Source of the DNA: Micrococcus terreus
Lineage (GTDB): Bacteria > Actinomycetota > Actinomycetes > Actinomycetales > Micrococcaceae
Direction of reading: 5' to 3'
Assembly: GCF_900116905.1 (NCBI RefSeq)
Contig: NZ_FPCG01000009.1
Location: 62,001 to 126,000 of the forward strand
Length of the DNA stretch: 64,000 nucleotides
In this document: positions 1-8,481 of the stretch, one piece after another
How positions within the stretch are numbered: the stretch's first letter is position 1
Layout of the letters: every line of letters starts with the position of its first letter
Made by a program: the position numbers and the translations under genes
The notes under the pieces: generated by a model
Databases searched by the model: none
Seen by the model: the letters and a program-made list of their open reading frames with translations, nothing else
What the model was told of the DNA's origin: nothing

Positions 1-1
1 C

Positions 2-478
2 GACCGCTTCGCCCGGGAGCTGGTGATGGCGGTGGCCGAGACAGCCGTGGCCGGAGAGCTGCACCGGCTCAAGGTCTGCGCCGGGACGGACTGCGCCAAC
101 GCGGTGGTGGACGCCACCCGCAACCAGTCCAAACAGTTCTGCGACGAGGCCAACTGCGCCAACCGCACCCACGTGCGCGCCTACCGGGAACGTCAGGCCG
201 CCGGCGAGGCACCGACCTCCACAGCCACCACCCCCAGCGCAGCACCCGCCACCACTGACCCGGCCCCCTCCTCCGGCGCGGCGAAGGACTCCGGGGAGTC
301 GCCGTCGTCGGGAATCTCCAAGAAGATCCGCAAGCTCTCCGCACGCCTGCAGGACCCGGAGCTGTCCAAGAAGGACCGCAAGAAGGTGGTCAAGAAGTTC
401 AAGAAACTGCGCAAGCAGCTCAAGGGCTCCGCCGATGTGGAGCTGCTGGAGCGGCTGGCGCCGGACGTCAAGAAGTAG
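2..478 (+). CDS. CGNR zinc finger protein, 3' part
   Basis: The reading frame is open from the window edge, so the N-terminus is missing and 158 residues are visible. A zinc-finger block begins with KVCAGTDC and ends with CDEANCANR, the cysteine pattern of the CGNR family (here CANR), followed by an arginine-rich helix. In the family this finger sits at the C-terminus of an ABATE-type domain and is thought to bind nucleic acid in a stress-linked regulator. An unusual extension follows: about 40 Pro/Ala/Thr residues, then a Lys-rich tail (KKDRKKVVKKFKKL) that may add nonspecific nucleic-acid affinity. The target is unknown. Confidence 0.8.
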   Translation, partial: DRFARELVMAVAETAVAGELHRLKVCAGTDCANAVVDATRNQSKQFCDEANCANRTHVRAYRERQAAGEAPTSTATTPSAAPATTDPAPSSGAAKDSGESPSSGISKKIRKLSARLQDPELSKKDRKKVVKKFKKLRKQLKGSADVELLERLAPDVKK

Positions 479-560
479 CCCACAGCGGGTCCGGGCCGCC
501 TTGGCGGATAGGCTCGAAGCGCACTATCTCCACCCTCTCCAGCCACCCGAGGACCCCGCC

Positions 561-1517
561 GTGAGCACTCCCCTGACCCCGTCCGCGCCCCAGCAGTTCA
601 GCACCTCTCCCGGGCAGAAGATCGACCCGGTCCTGGCCCGGTCCTGGCTGCTGGTCAACGCTGTGCAGCCGGAGCGGTTCGCCGCGGCTGAGGAGTCCGA
701 GGCGGACATCGTGATCCTGGACATCGAGGATGCGGTGGCCCCCAAGGACAAGGACGCCGCGCGTGACCACGCCGTGCAGTGGCTCAACGGCGGGCACAGC
801 GCCTGGGTCCGGCTGAACGGCTACGGCACCAAGTGGTGGGAGGACGACGTCGCCGCGCTCGCCCAGACCCTGCCCCAGTCCGTGGGCGGACCCCTGGCCC
901 AGGGCGGTCTGGCCGGCGTGGTGCTGGCCATGGTCGAGTCCACCGACCACGTCAACGAGACCGCCGCCCGCCTGCCCGGCATCCCTGTGGTGGCGCTGGT
1001 GGAGACCGCCCGCGGGCTGCAGCGCATCAACTCGATCGCCGCCGCCAAGGGCACCTACCGCCTGGCGTTCGGCATCGGCGACTTCCGCCGCGACACCGGG
1101 TTCGGGGAGTCCCCCGCCGCCCTGGCCTACGCCCGCAGCAAGTTCACCATCGCCGCCAAGGCCACCGGGCTGCCCGGCGCGATCGACGGCCCCACCGTGG
1201 GCACCACCGGTGTGAAGCTGGCCGAGGCCACCGCCGTGACCGCCGAGTTCGGCATGACCGGCAAGCTCTGCCTGACCCCGGAGCAGTGCGGGGCGATCAA
1301 CGAGGGTCTGAGCCCCTCCCAGGACGAGATCACCTGGGCCCACGAGTTCCTCGACGACTTCGAGGCCGACGGCGGCGTCATCCGCAACGGCTCCGACCTG
1401 CCCCGCAAGGCCCGCGCCACCAAGATCCTGACCCTGGCCGAGGCCTTCGGGGTCCGCTGGCTGCACGAGGACGACGACGACCACGCCCCCGCCCCGTCCG
1501 ACACCTTCCACTACTGA
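561..1517 (+). CDS. HpcH/HpaI aldolase/citrate lyase family protein (CoA ester lyase)
   Basis: A 318-residue CitE-like protein. The family cleaves or forms C-C bonds in acyl-CoA esters such as malyl-, citramalyl- or citryl-CoA. The N-terminal block LLVNAVQPERF followed by DIVILDIEDAV is the TIM-barrel signature with the metal-binding Asp/Glu, and VALVETARGL and the FGIGDFRRD stretch match later active-site strands. I chose the GTG at 561; the frame stays open further upstream, but that extension is Arg/Pro-rich and overlaps the previous gene. No operon partner is visible and the physiological substrate cannot be read from the sequence. Confidence 0.85.
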   Translation: MSTPLTPSAPQQFSTSPGQKIDPVLARSWLLVNAVQPERFAAAEESEADIVILDIEDAVAPKDKDAARDHAVQWLNGGHSAWVRLNGYGTKWWEDDVAALAQTLPQSVGGPLAQGGLAGVVLAMVESTDHVNETAARLPGIPVVALVETARGLQRINSIAAAKGTYRLAFGIGDFRRDTGFGESPAALAYARSKFTIAAKATGLPGAIDGPTVGTTGVKLAEATAVTAEFGMTGKLCLTPEQCGAINEGLSPSQDEITWAHEFLDDFEADGGVIRNGSDLPRKARATKILTLAEAFGVRWLHEDDDDHAPAPSDTFHY

Positions 1518-1528
1518 TCCTCCCCTTT

Positions 1529-1595
1529 CGGATCACGTGCGCAGAAGATCGTGCGGCGCGCCGAGCCGAAACCGAGTTGGCGCGCACGTGATCCG
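1529..1595. repeat. 63-bp intergenic dyad element, family A copy 1
   Basis: Terminal inverted repeats of 14 bp (CGGATCACGTGCGC at 1529-1542 and its complement at 1582-1595) frame a 63-bp core at 1531-1593. The core starts GATCACGTGCGCAGAAGA and ends CACGTGATC, with CGCCGAGCC near its middle. Three more 63-bp copies lie at 6393, 6933 and 57223. It sits between the CoA lyase stop and the ldh promoter and has no coding frame of its own. Confidence 0.85.
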
Positions 1596-1612
1596 GAGGG
1601 GCGGGCAGCCCG

Positions 1613-1624
1613 TAGGCTGGTGCC
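1613..1624 (+). promoter_or_regulatory. Leaderless-type -10 element of ldh
   Basis: TAGGCT at 1613-1618 is followed by 6 nt and then the GTG start at 1625. There is no Shine-Dalgarno in this space. The arrangement matches the TANNNT-plus-6-to-9-nt pattern seen before many genes in this window and supports the GTG as transcription and translation start. Confidence 0.55.
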
Positions 1625-2641
1625 GTGACCACACCTGACGTGCACAGCCTCCCCTCGTCCACCGATCACTCCCCCACACCAGCACCCGCCGCCGCTGGAC
1701 GCTCGAGCAGGCTGGCCGTCGTCGGGGCCGGTGCGGTGGGGACCTCCACCGCCTATGCCGCCCTGCTGCGCGGGGTGGCCCGGCACGTGGCCCTGTATGA
1801 CATCGACCGGCCCAAGGTGGAGGCCGAGGTGCTGGACCTGGCCCACGGCACCCTCTACACCGGGTCCTCCTCGATCACCGGGGGCGACGATCCTGCGGTG
1901 ATGGAGGGGGCCGACGTCGTGGTCATCACTGCTGGCGCCAAGCAGCACCCGGGTGAGACGCGGCTGGACCTGGCCGCCACGAATGTGCGCATCCTCGAGC
2001 AGCTGATGCCCGTGGTGCAGGAGCAGGCGCCGGACGCCGTGTACATCCTGGTCTCCAACCCCTGCGATGTGCTGACCCTGGCCGCGCAGCGCATCTCCGG
2101 ACTGCCCGCCGGACGCGTGATGGCCAGCGGCACCACCCTGGACACCTCACGGCTGCGGTGGCTGCTCGCCCAGCAGGCCGGGGTCTCGCGGCAGTCCGTG
2201 CACGCCTACATCCTGGGTGAGCACGGGGACACCGAGTTCCCGGTGTGGTCCTCGGCGACCATTGGCCCGGTGCCGATCCTGGACTGGCGGCGCGAGGGCC
2301 GGAAGGTGTTCACCGAGGACGGTCTGGATGCGCTGGCCGATCAGGTGGTCAACGCCGCGTACACCGTGATCCAGGGCAAGGGCGCCACGAACTACGCGAT
2401 CGGGGTCTCTGCGGTGCGGATCGTGGAGGCGGTGCTGGGTTCACAGAACGCGGTGCTGCCGGTGTCCACGGTGCTGGACGGGCAGTACGGGATCTCCGAT
2501 GTGGCCCTGTCCGTGCCGTCCGTGGTGGGCCGGGGCGGGGTGCGCGAGGTGCTGGAGATCAACCTGTCCGCACAGGAGCTGCGGCGGCTGCAGCATTCGG
2601 CGCAGACACTAAAGCAATCGGCTGCCGAGCTGGGGTTCTGA
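1625..2641 (+). CDS. ldh: L-lactate dehydrogenase
   Basis: A 338-residue NAD-dependent L-lactate dehydrogenase interconverting pyruvate and lactate in the cytosol. After a 25-residue Pro/Ser-rich N-terminal extension comes the Rossmann motif VVGAGAVGTSTAYA, then TAGAKQHPGETRLDL (mobile loop with the catalytic Arg region), VSNPCDVLT, the substrate Arg in LDTSRLR and the catalytic His200 in GEHGDTEF. The length is slightly above the usual 315-320 because of the extension. The GTG start is supported by a -10 hexamer 6 nt upstream. A lactate permease gene lies elsewhere in the window (36491-37981) but is not linked. Confidence 0.95.
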   Translation: MTTPDVHSLPSSTDHSPTPAPAAAGRSSRLAVVGAGAVGTSTAYAALLRGVARHVALYDIDRPKVEAEVLDLAHGTLYTGSSSITGGDDPAVMEGADVVVITAGAKQHPGETRLDLAATNVRILEQLMPVVQEQAPDAVYILVSNPCDVLTLAAQRISGLPAGRVMASGTTLDTSRLRWLLAQQAGVSRQSVHAYILGEHGDTEFPVWSSATIGPVPILDWRREGRKVFTEDGLDALADQVVNAAYTVIQGKGATNYAIGVSAVRIVEAVLGSQNAVLPVSTVLDGQYGISDVALSVPSVVGRGGVREVLEINLSAQELRRLQHSAQTLKQSAAELGF

Positions 2642-2674
2642 GGCGCTGACTCGGCTCAGCCGGCGGGGCTCAGG

Positions 2675-3151
2675 TCAGCGGGTGGGGTGGTCCGAGGAGG
2701 CCGAGGTGCCAGGCTGTTCGCCACCGCCGTCCCGTCCTGCCTGAGCCTGGCGGCGCTGCTCCTCGGCGAGCTCGAGCTTGCGCCGGGCGACCTGATCGCG
2801 GTGCAGCTCCTCAGAGGAACGGTGGATGCCCGAACCCTGGGAGAGGTGCTCGGGGTTCTCCTTGGAGGCCAGCTGCAGCATGGCCACCACCACCAGGGAG
2901 GTCATGAAGAACACACCGAAGGCGATCAGCCCGATGTCCACGCGGATGGGGTTCTCGGTGCCGCCGGATGCGGTCATCATCGCCACCACTCCGCCCACCA
3001 GGCCCAACACCAGGGAGAACACCAGCGGACCCTTGATGGAGGCCAGGAAGCTGTTCTTCACCTCCGGCAGGTCGCGGCTGCTGCGGTCACCGGCCGGACG
3101 GGCGGGACGGCCAGACGTGCCCCGGTTCGGGCCGGAGGTGGACGAGCTCAC
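2675..3151 (-). CDS. Small membrane protein, two transmembrane segments, function unknown
   Basis: A 158-residue protein with a disordered Ser/Gly/Pro N-terminus, two hydrophobic helices (about residues 40-60 and 70-95) and a charged C-terminal half rich in Arg, Gln and Glu (QVARRKLELAEEQRRQ), likely helical and cytoplasmic. The GTG at 3151 is preceded by AGGAG 8 nt away, which decides the start over longer in-frame options. It converges with ldh. I recognise no family beyond generic actinobacterial membrane proteins of this size. Confidence 0.7.
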   Translation of the reverse strand: MSSSTSGPNRGTSGRPARPAGDRSSRDLPEVKNSFLASIKGPLVFSLVLGLVGGVVAMMTASGGTENPIRVDIGLIAFGVFFMTSLVVVAMLQLASKENPEHLSQGSGIHRSSEELHRDQVARRKLELAEEQRRQAQAGRDGGGEQPGTSASSDHPTR

Positions 3152-3321
3152 AGGTGCTGCTCCTGACGGTTCGGGGGGCTGGAGGTCCTCACAGGAGGAT
3201 CCAGTCAGGGATGCGGTGTGCGCAGGACGCACCCGGTCATTCTACGCCGTGTAGAGAACGAGGCGGTCCGGCTGATCGGCGCTGACGCGAGACGAGGTCC
3301 ACAGTGCGCCGATCCGGAGTG

Positions 3322-3924
3322 TCAGTCCTTCGGCGCCCCGCCCGGGAATCCACCCGAGGCCGCACTGTCCGCCTCGGAGCCGGCGTCGTGCCGGAAGCCG
3401 AATCCGGAGATCGCCATGACCACCGCGATGATGATGGCCCCGCCACCGATGATGCCCAGCAGGCCGTGCGGATCCAGGTGGTTGAACAGGGCCAGACCCA
3501 CAGCGGTGCCCACCCCGATCAGGCCGGTGTAGAGCTGGTCGCGCGCGGGGATGAACTCGCGGCGGTGCCGGGCCCAGGCCACCAGCTCGGCGATCCCACC
3601 CAGCAGCAGCGTGGCGGCGGCCACCCAGGCGATCGCCACGGTGTCCGAGAGGAACAGCAGCACGATGGCCCCGACCATCCAGGCGGCGGCCGCCATGGAC
3701 AGCGGGCCGCGCATGGCCTCGGGGACGGGCTCACGCCGCAGGTACTCCCACATGGCCGTGCCGGAGAACACCAGGTAGGCGGCCACGCCGTACTTCAGCA
3801 GCGAGACCTCCGGGTCCCGCAGGAAGATGGTGGAGATCCCGAAGATCGCGGCCACCAGGGCACGGATCAGCACGGGCTTCCAGACGGCGACGGCGGTCTC
3901 AACGGGGGTCTTCACGGCAGGCAC
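3322..3924 (-). CDS. HdeD/DUF308-like membrane protein
   Basis: A 200-residue integral membrane protein with about six short hydrophobic segments arranged as repeated helix pairs, e.g. LIRALVAAIFGISTIF, VGAIVLLFLSD and GIIGGGAIIIAVVMA. The pattern resembles the HdeD/DUF308 family, whose role is poorly defined. The GTG start at 3924 lies 6 nt behind TAGACT (3931-3936), so the mRNA is probably leaderless. The C-terminal 25 residues are acidic and Gly-rich. It follows the MATE gene in the same direction and could be a separate unit given its own -10. Confidence 0.6.
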   Translation of the reverse strand: MPAVKTPVETAVAVWKPVLIRALVAAIFGISTIFLRDPEVSLLKYGVAAYLVFSGTAMWEYLRREPVPEAMRGPLSMAAAAWMVGAIVLLFLSDTVAIAWVAAATLLLGGIAELVAWARHRREFIPARDQLYTGLIGVGTAVGLALFNHLDPHGLLGIIGGGAIIIAVVMAISGFGFRHDAGSEADSAASGGFPGGAPKD

Positions 3925-3956
3925 CGATCCAGTCTAGGCCGCTCGCCGCCGGGCGC

Positions 3957-5342
3957 TCACTCCGCGCCGGCGCGCATCCAGGCATCCGAGCGGGCCCGCC
4001 AGCCCAGCGTCACGGCGCGCGCCCCCAGGTACACCCCGGCGAACCCGGCCCACAGCAGGGCCAGCTGCACGCCTGCAGTGGGGGCCTGACCCGGGTCTGA
4101 CCAGTCCTGGGTCCAGCCCAGTCCCCCGCTGGCCACCCACACCAGCCCGGCCAGCGCGGGCAGGTAGACCACCAGGTTCACGACGCCGGCCAGCGCCAGA
4201 TAGCGGGCATCGCCGGCTCCGATCAGCACGCCGTCCAGGACGAAGACGTACCCGCCGATCGGCTGGGACACGGCCAGCACCAGCAGTCCGGCGGTGGCCG
4301 CGGCCTGCACGGCCGGCTCGGGCGTGAACAGCGGCGGCAGCACCCAGGCCAGGGCGGCCAGCAGCGCCCCGGTGATCACCCCGAACCACACGCCCCACCG
4401 TTCCATGGTCCGGGTCAGCTCCCGTGCCACCTGGGTCCGGCCGGCGCCCAATTCCTTGCCGATCAGCGCCTGGGCGGCGATCGCCAGCGCGTCCAGGGCG
4501 AAGGCGAGGGTGGAGTACAGCGTGAACACCAGCTGGTGCGCGGCCAGGGTGGCGGTGCCCAGCCCGGTGGCGGCGATCACGGTCACCAGGATGGCGGCCC
4601 GCAGGCTCGCGGTGCGCAGCAGCAGCCAGGATCCCACCTGGGCGGTGGCCCGCATTCCGGTTCCCGACGGCGCCAGGTGCGTCCCAGCGGCACGGAACCG
4701 GGGCAGCAGCACGGCCAGGTAGGTCACGAGCATCCCCCATTGGACGAGGCTGGTGCCGATCGCCGAACCGGCCACGCCCAGCCCCAGCCCGTAGACCAGG
4801 GCGAAGTTCAGGGCGATGTTGATCCCGAACCCGGCACCGGCCACGATCAGCGGGGTCCTGGTGTCCTGCAGTCCGCGCAGCACGCCGGTGGCCGCCAGCA
4901 CCCCCAGCAGGGCGGGCAGACCGGGCATGGACCACTGCAGGTACGCCACAGCGTGATCCTGCACAGCGCCCTCGGCACCGATCAGTCCGGTCAGCGCGGG
5001 AGCCGTCACCCACCCGACCACCGCGAGGGCGAGGCCGATCAGCAGACCCAGCCAGACGCCGTCGCGCCCTCTGGCCATGGCCGCACCCAAGTTCCCCGCC
5101 CCCAGGTACCGGGCCACCGCGGGCGTGGTGGAGTAGGCCAGGAAGATCAGCAGTCCCGTGGCAGTGTGCAGCACCGTGGTGCCCACGCCCACACCGGCCA
5201 GCTCGGCGGTCCCCAGGTGCCCGACGATCGCGGTGTCGGCGAGCAGGAACAGCGGTTCGGCCAGCAGCGCCCCGAAGGCGGGGACGGCCAGGGCCAGGAT
5301 CTGGCGGGAGAGCGGACGACTGTCCGGGGCGGAGGTGCTCAC
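3957..5342 (-). CDS. MATE family efflux transporter (DinF-like)
   Basis: A 461-residue polytopic protein with about twelve hydrophobic segments. The N-terminal LAVPAFGALLAEPLFLLADT followed by AIVGHLGTAELAG is the MATE hallmark, and the second half repeats it (RTASLRAAILV, LAAHQLVF). MATE proteins export cationic drugs or metabolites using a proton or sodium gradient; DinF-type members fit best. The start is GTG at 5342, 22 nt after the CPBP gene stop, so the two genes probably share a transcript. Substrate unknown. Confidence 0.9.
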   Translation of the reverse strand: MSTSAPDSRPLSRQILALAVPAFGALLAEPLFLLADTAIVGHLGTAELAGVGVGTTVLHTATGLLIFLAYSTTPAVARYLGAGNLGAAMARGRDGVWLGLLIGLALAVVGWVTAPALTGLIGAEGAVQDHAVAYLQWSMPGLPALLGVLAATGVLRGLQDTRTPLIVAGAGFGINIALNFALVYGLGLGVAGSAIGTSLVQWGMLVTYLAVLLPRFRAAGTHLAPSGTGMRATAQVGSWLLLRTASLRAAILVTVIAATGLGTATLAAHQLVFTLYSTLAFALDALAIAAQALIGKELGAGRTQVARELTRTMERWGVWFGVITGALLAALAWVLPPLFTPEPAVQAAATAGLLVLAVSQPIGGYVFVLDGVLIGAGDARYLALAGVVNLVVYLPALAGLVWVASGGLGWTQDWSDPGQAPTAGVQLALLWAGFAGVYLGARAVTLGWRARSDAWMRAGAE

Positions 5343-5364
5343 AGTGTCGGTTCGGTTCCGGCGC

Positions 5365-6330
5365 TCAGCTGACCAGCGGCAGCAGCGTGTAGGCCACGGT
5401 CAGGGCGATCAGGTTGTTGAACACGTGCAGGATGTACGCGTACGCCAGGGACATCCCCGTGAACACATAGGCCAAGGTGATCACGGTGGCCAGGGTCAGG
5501 TACGGCAGCACCTCCACCGGGTTGAAGTTGAACCCGGTGGCCACGAAGTGCAGCAGGGCGAAGGTGAAGATCGAGATCACCACGCAGACCCAGACGTTCA
5601 GGTGGCGGGAGAGCTTGCCGATCATCAGGTGCCGGAACAGGTACTCCTCCACGAACGGCCCCATCACCACGGCCACCAGGGCCATCAGGGGGAACGGGAC
5701 GGAGAGCGTCATCGCCTCGATGCCCAGCTGGTTCTCGCTCTTGATCGGCTCCCCGGCCAGGGTCACGATCAGCGCGTTGACCGCGATGGTGGCCAGCCAG
5801 CCCCCCGGGATCAGCCCGATCTTCAGCCAGGTCTGAGTGCGGAAGGTCTGCAGGGACTGCACGAACGGGCGCCAGCAGGCGATCAGGGCCAGCACTGTGA
5901 GGATCACGTAGGCCGTCAGGTTGACCGCGAACCCGGCGGTGGTCTGGTCCAGGGTGCCCTCGGCGTCCCGGAACATCTCCTGGACGGTGGGGATGAACAG
6001 GATCAGCGAGGCCAGTCCGACGATCATCAGGGCGATGTACGCCAGCACCGTGACCAGGTCCATCCAGCGGAACGGGCCGGCCTCGGAGCGGATCTGCCGC
6101 CGGTTCTGCCGGCCGGGCCAGCCCGGCGGAATGTGCGCGGGCACCTGGTACGGCTGGTTCGCGGGGTACCGGTCCGGGGTGCCGTGGTGCTGAGGCTGCC
6201 CGTAGGGCTGCGGGGGCTGCCCGTACGGCTGCGGAGGCTGGCCGTAGGGCGGAGGGACCTGCTGACCGTACGAGCCGCCATTCGACGGCGCGGGCTGCTG
6301 GGCGTGCGGCTGCTGCGGGTCCGTGGTCAT
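5365..6330 (-). CDS. CPBP family intramembrane metalloprotease
   Basis: A 321-residue protein with a Pro/Gln/Tyr-rich N-terminus containing repeated PYGQPPQ units (about residues 20-50), then several membrane helices. The core carries the CPBP (Abi) motifs: EEYLFRHLMIG supplies EExxxR and FTFALLHF supplies FxxxH, the predicted metal-binding and catalytic residues. Family members cleave prenylated or membrane substrates, or act in bacteriocin self-immunity in Firmicutes. The ATG at 6330 is 7 nt behind TACGAT (6338-6343); a second ATG 9 nt upstream is possible. No substrate can be inferred. Confidence 0.85.
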   Translation of the reverse strand: MTTDPQQPHAQQPAPSNGGSYGQQVPPPYGQPPQPYGQPPQPYGQPQHHGTPDRYPANQPYQVPAHIPPGWPGRQNRRQIRSEAGPFRWMDLVTVLAYIALMIVGLASLILFIPTVQEMFRDAEGTLDQTTAGFAVNLTAYVILTVLALIACWRPFVQSLQTFRTQTWLKIGLIPGGWLATIAVNALIVTLAGEPIKSENQLGIEAMTLSVPFPLMALVAVVMGPFVEEYLFRHLMIGKLSRHLNVWVCVVISIFTFALLHFVATGFNFNPVEVLPYLTLATVITLAYVFTGMSLAYAYILHVFNNLIALTVAYTLLPLVS

Positions 6331-6392
6331 GCGCTCCATCGTAGGCACCGAGTCTGGGCCGGACCTCATCGCCGTGACCCCCGCCTGCTGGG

Positions 6393-6455
6393 GATAGCGT
6401 GTACGACGGATGTCGATCCGCCCGGCGAGTCTCGACCTCCAGCGTTCACGTGGTC
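6393..6455. repeat. 63-bp intergenic dyad element, family A copy 2
   Basis: Same length as the other copies and closely related to copy 3: both contain GTGTACGACG near the left end and GGCGAGTCTCGACCTC in the right half. The terminal repeat is decayed (GATAGCGTG at the left, CACGTGGTC at the right). It lies between the divergent CPBP and VOC genes. Confidence 0.75.
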
Positions 6456-6491
6456 TGTTGCGCGGCGGATCGCCGGAGTAACGTTCCGGCC

Positions 6492-6908
6492 ATGTCACTG
6501 TTCCAGCAGCCCGTCTTCATCAACCTGTGCAGCTCCGACCTCGAGCGGATGCGCACCTTCTGGACCGCGCTCGGGGCGGACATCAACGAGGAGTACACCG
6601 CCACGGACATGTGTCTGTGCGTGATCCTGACCGACTCCACCTACGCCATGTACCTCACGCCCCAGCACTATGAGAACTTCACCGGCGGTCGGCCCCGCGC
6701 GGACACCTTGGCCACCTCGGCCGCACTGTTGGCCCTGACCGTGGGCACCCGCGAGGAGGTGGATCGGGTGGCCGAGACCGCCCTGAAGGCCGGTGCCACC
6801 GAGGTCGAGCTGACCGAGGAGATCCGCACCGAGATGGGCCAGGCCGGCATGCACGTCCGAGAGATCGTGGACCCGGACGGACACCAGTGGGAGTTCTGCA
6901 CCGCCTGA
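6492..6908 (+). CDS. VOC family protein (glyoxalase-like)
   Basis: A 138-residue single-domain vicinal-oxygen-chelate protein. It opens with PVFINLCSSDLERMRTFWTA, typical of the betaalphabetabetabeta fold, and ends with VREIVDPDGHQWEFCTA, the usual C-terminal strand with a metal-ligand Glu. Members include small dioxygenase-like, isomerase and antibiotic-binding proteins; this one looks like the general extradiol-like subgroup. The ATG at 6492 lies 7 nt behind TAACGT (6479-6484). It stands alone between two family A elements. Confidence 0.85.
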   Translation: MSLFQQPVFINLCSSDLERMRTFWTALGADINEEYTATDMCLCVILTDSTYAMYLTPQHYENFTGGRPRADTLATSAALLALTVGTREEVDRVAETALKAGATEVELTEEIRTEMGQAGMHVREIVDPDGHQWEFCTA

Positions 6909-6932
6909 ACCGCCACCCGCCCACCACCAGCC

Positions 6933-6995
6933 GATCACGTGTACGACGTATGTGGACTTCCTCGGCGAGTCTCGACCTCGAGCGTGCACGTGATC
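6933..6995. repeat. 63-bp intergenic dyad element, family A copy 3
   Basis: Perfect terminal repeats GATCACGTG and CACGTGATC bound a 63-bp unit. The middle reads CTCGGCGAGTCTCGACCTCG. The right end overlaps the stop codon of the EamA gene on the minus strand (TGA complement at 6994-6996), so the element supplies that stop. Confidence 0.85.
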
Positions 6996-7968
6996 ATGAG
7001 GGGGAGGGGGAGCCGGGCTGGGGGTCGGAGGCCGTGGCGGTGGAGCCGGCGCTGGCGCACACCACCAGGACCACAGCACCGATCGCCAGGGCGCTGACCC
7101 CCTGACCCAGCAGCATCCACCCGGCGATGGTCGCGATCACCGGCTCCAGACTCAGGAGCAGTCCGAACACCGGCCGGGGCAGCCGCCTCAGCGCCGCGAA
7201 CTCCATGGAGTACGGGATCACCGAGGCCAGCAGCGCCGCGCCCAGGCAGAGCAGCAGCAGCCGCCCGTCCCACTCCACTCCCACGAACCCGGAGGCCCCG
7301 AACGGCAACACCGCCAGGGTCCCTACTGTCACCGCCGCCGCCAGGCCGCCGGTGCCCGGAACGGTGGCGCTGACCCGGTGCCCGGCCAGGATGTACAGCG
7401 CCCAGAACAGTCCGGCGATCAGCACGAACGCCACTCCCAGCGGGTCCAGCCGGGAGGTGCCCAGCAGGTCGTCCACGAAGAAGAGCCCGACGCCGGCCAG
7501 GGCCAGTCCGATCCACAGCGCGTCTCTCCAGCGGCGAGACAGGGCGGCGGCCAGGGCCAGCGGACCCAGGAACTCGATGGACACGGCGATCCCCAGCGGG
7601 ATCCGTTCAATGGCCGCGTAGAAGAACCCGTTCATCCCGGCCAGGGTCAGCCCGAACAGCGTCACGGCCAGCCACTGCTGACGGGTCCACTGCCACACCT
7701 TGGGGCGGAACACGGCCAGCAGGAGGATCGAGGCCGCCCCCAATCGGATCACCGTGGTGCCCCAGCTGCCGAACACCGGGAAGAGCTGGGTGGCCAGCGC
7801 CGCCCCGAACTGCAGCGAGAGGCAGGAGCCGATCACCAGCATCACGCCGGTGGCCCGGGGGCTGCGCGGTGCCGGGACACGGCGCAGCCGCGGCAGGCGT
7901 CGGCCCGGGACCCGATCAGCTGAGACAGCCGGGTGGACGATGGGGATCGGTGCGGTACTGGGTGTCAC
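6994..7968 (-). CDS. EamA/DMT family transporter
   Basis: A 324-residue drug/metabolite transporter with ten hydrophobic helices in two EamA repeats. Sequences such as GTTVIRLGAASILLL, FFYAAIERIPLGIAV and SLEPVIATIAGWMLLGQ are typical of RhtA/YdcZ-like exporters of amino acids or metabolites. I take the GTG at 7968, which has CACACT 7 nt upstream; a GTG at 7989 is the alternative. The last codons and stop run into a family A element, suggesting the original 3' end was altered when the element arrived. Substrate unknown. Confidence 0.85.
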   Translation of the reverse strand: MTPSTAPIPIVHPAVSADRVPGRRLPRLRRVPAPRSPRATGVMLVIGSCLSLQFGAALATQLFPVFGSWGTTVIRLGAASILLLAVFRPKVWQWTRQQWLAVTLFGLTLAGMNGFFYAAIERIPLGIAVSIEFLGPLALAAALSRRWRDALWIGLALAGVGLFFVDDLLGTSRLDPLGVAFVLIAGLFWALYILAGHRVSATVPGTGGLAAAVTVGTLAVLPFGASGFVGVEWDGRLLLLCLGAALLASVIPYSMEFAALRRLPRPVFGLLLSLEPVIATIAGWMLLGQGVSALAIGAVVLVVCASAGSTATASDPQPGSPSPS

Positions 7969-7993
7969 GCCCTCCAGTGTGGCCCTCACACAG

Positions 7994-8041
7994 CTCCGCC
8001 GCGGTCCGGTGTCGTCATCACGTCACCAGACCGCGGCGGAG
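7994..8041. terminator. 18-bp inverted repeat between unknown gene and EamA gene
   Basis: CTCCGCCGCGGTCCGGTG (7994-8011) pairs with 8024-8041 with one mismatch around a 12-nt loop. It lies 40 nt past the stop of the minus-strand gene at 8082-8414 and just upstream of the EamA start. A terminator for the bacteriocin-like operon is the simplest reading; there is no clear U-tract, so it could also be another intergenic dyad element. Confidence 0.5.
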
Positions 8042-8081
8042 AAGGCGGGAAGGCCTCGACGACGGCCACGCACCTGAGCGG

Positions 8082-8414
8082 TCAGCTCAGCGGGTGCATC
8101 ACCCGGAAGCGATAGTCACCGACCTCGAAGGTCTTGAACAGCTTCAGCCGAGAGGGATCCCAGTCCGGGACCGGACGGGTCTCCACGACCCGGCCGTCCT
8201 GGACGCCGACGAGGGTGGCCTGCCGGTCCTGGGTGACCAGCATCCAGCGCCGATCCAGGTTCGAGAACCGCTCGGCGTCGGTGAAGATGCCGAAGGTGAA
8301 CAGGTCGACGACGTTCATCAGGCCTGAGCGCTTCTTCAGGCGGTCCAGTGCGTGCACCGTGTCGCCGGGGCGGACGACGCCGTCCAGGATGCGCAGGGTG
8401 GCTGAGTCGGCCAT
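8082..8414 (-). CDS. Soluble 110-residue protein of unknown function at end of bacteriocin-like locus
   Basis: MADSATLRILDG begins a soluble, mostly beta-predicted protein with no signal peptide or membrane helix. The ATG at 8414 is preceded by AAGGAG 7 nt away, so it is translated independently. It has a mixed charged/hydrophobic pattern (FGIFTDAERFSNLDRRWMLV) that could fit a PH-like beta-barrel, but this is only an impression. It starts 67 nt after the membrane protein gene and precedes the hairpin at 7994, so it may be the last gene of the operon. A cytosolic immunity or regulatory role is possible but unproven. Confidence 0.65.
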   Translation of the reverse strand: MADSATLRILDGVVRPGDTVHALDRLKKRSGLMNVVDLFTFGIFTDAERFSNLDRRWMLVTQDRQATLVGVQDGRVVETRPVPDWDPSRLKLFKTFEVGDYRFRVMHPLS

Positions 8415-8481
8415 GTCATGTCTCCTTGAGTGTGAGTGGTGATTGGTGGGTCGTGCAGTCACGGCTGCGGTGTCGATGGAT

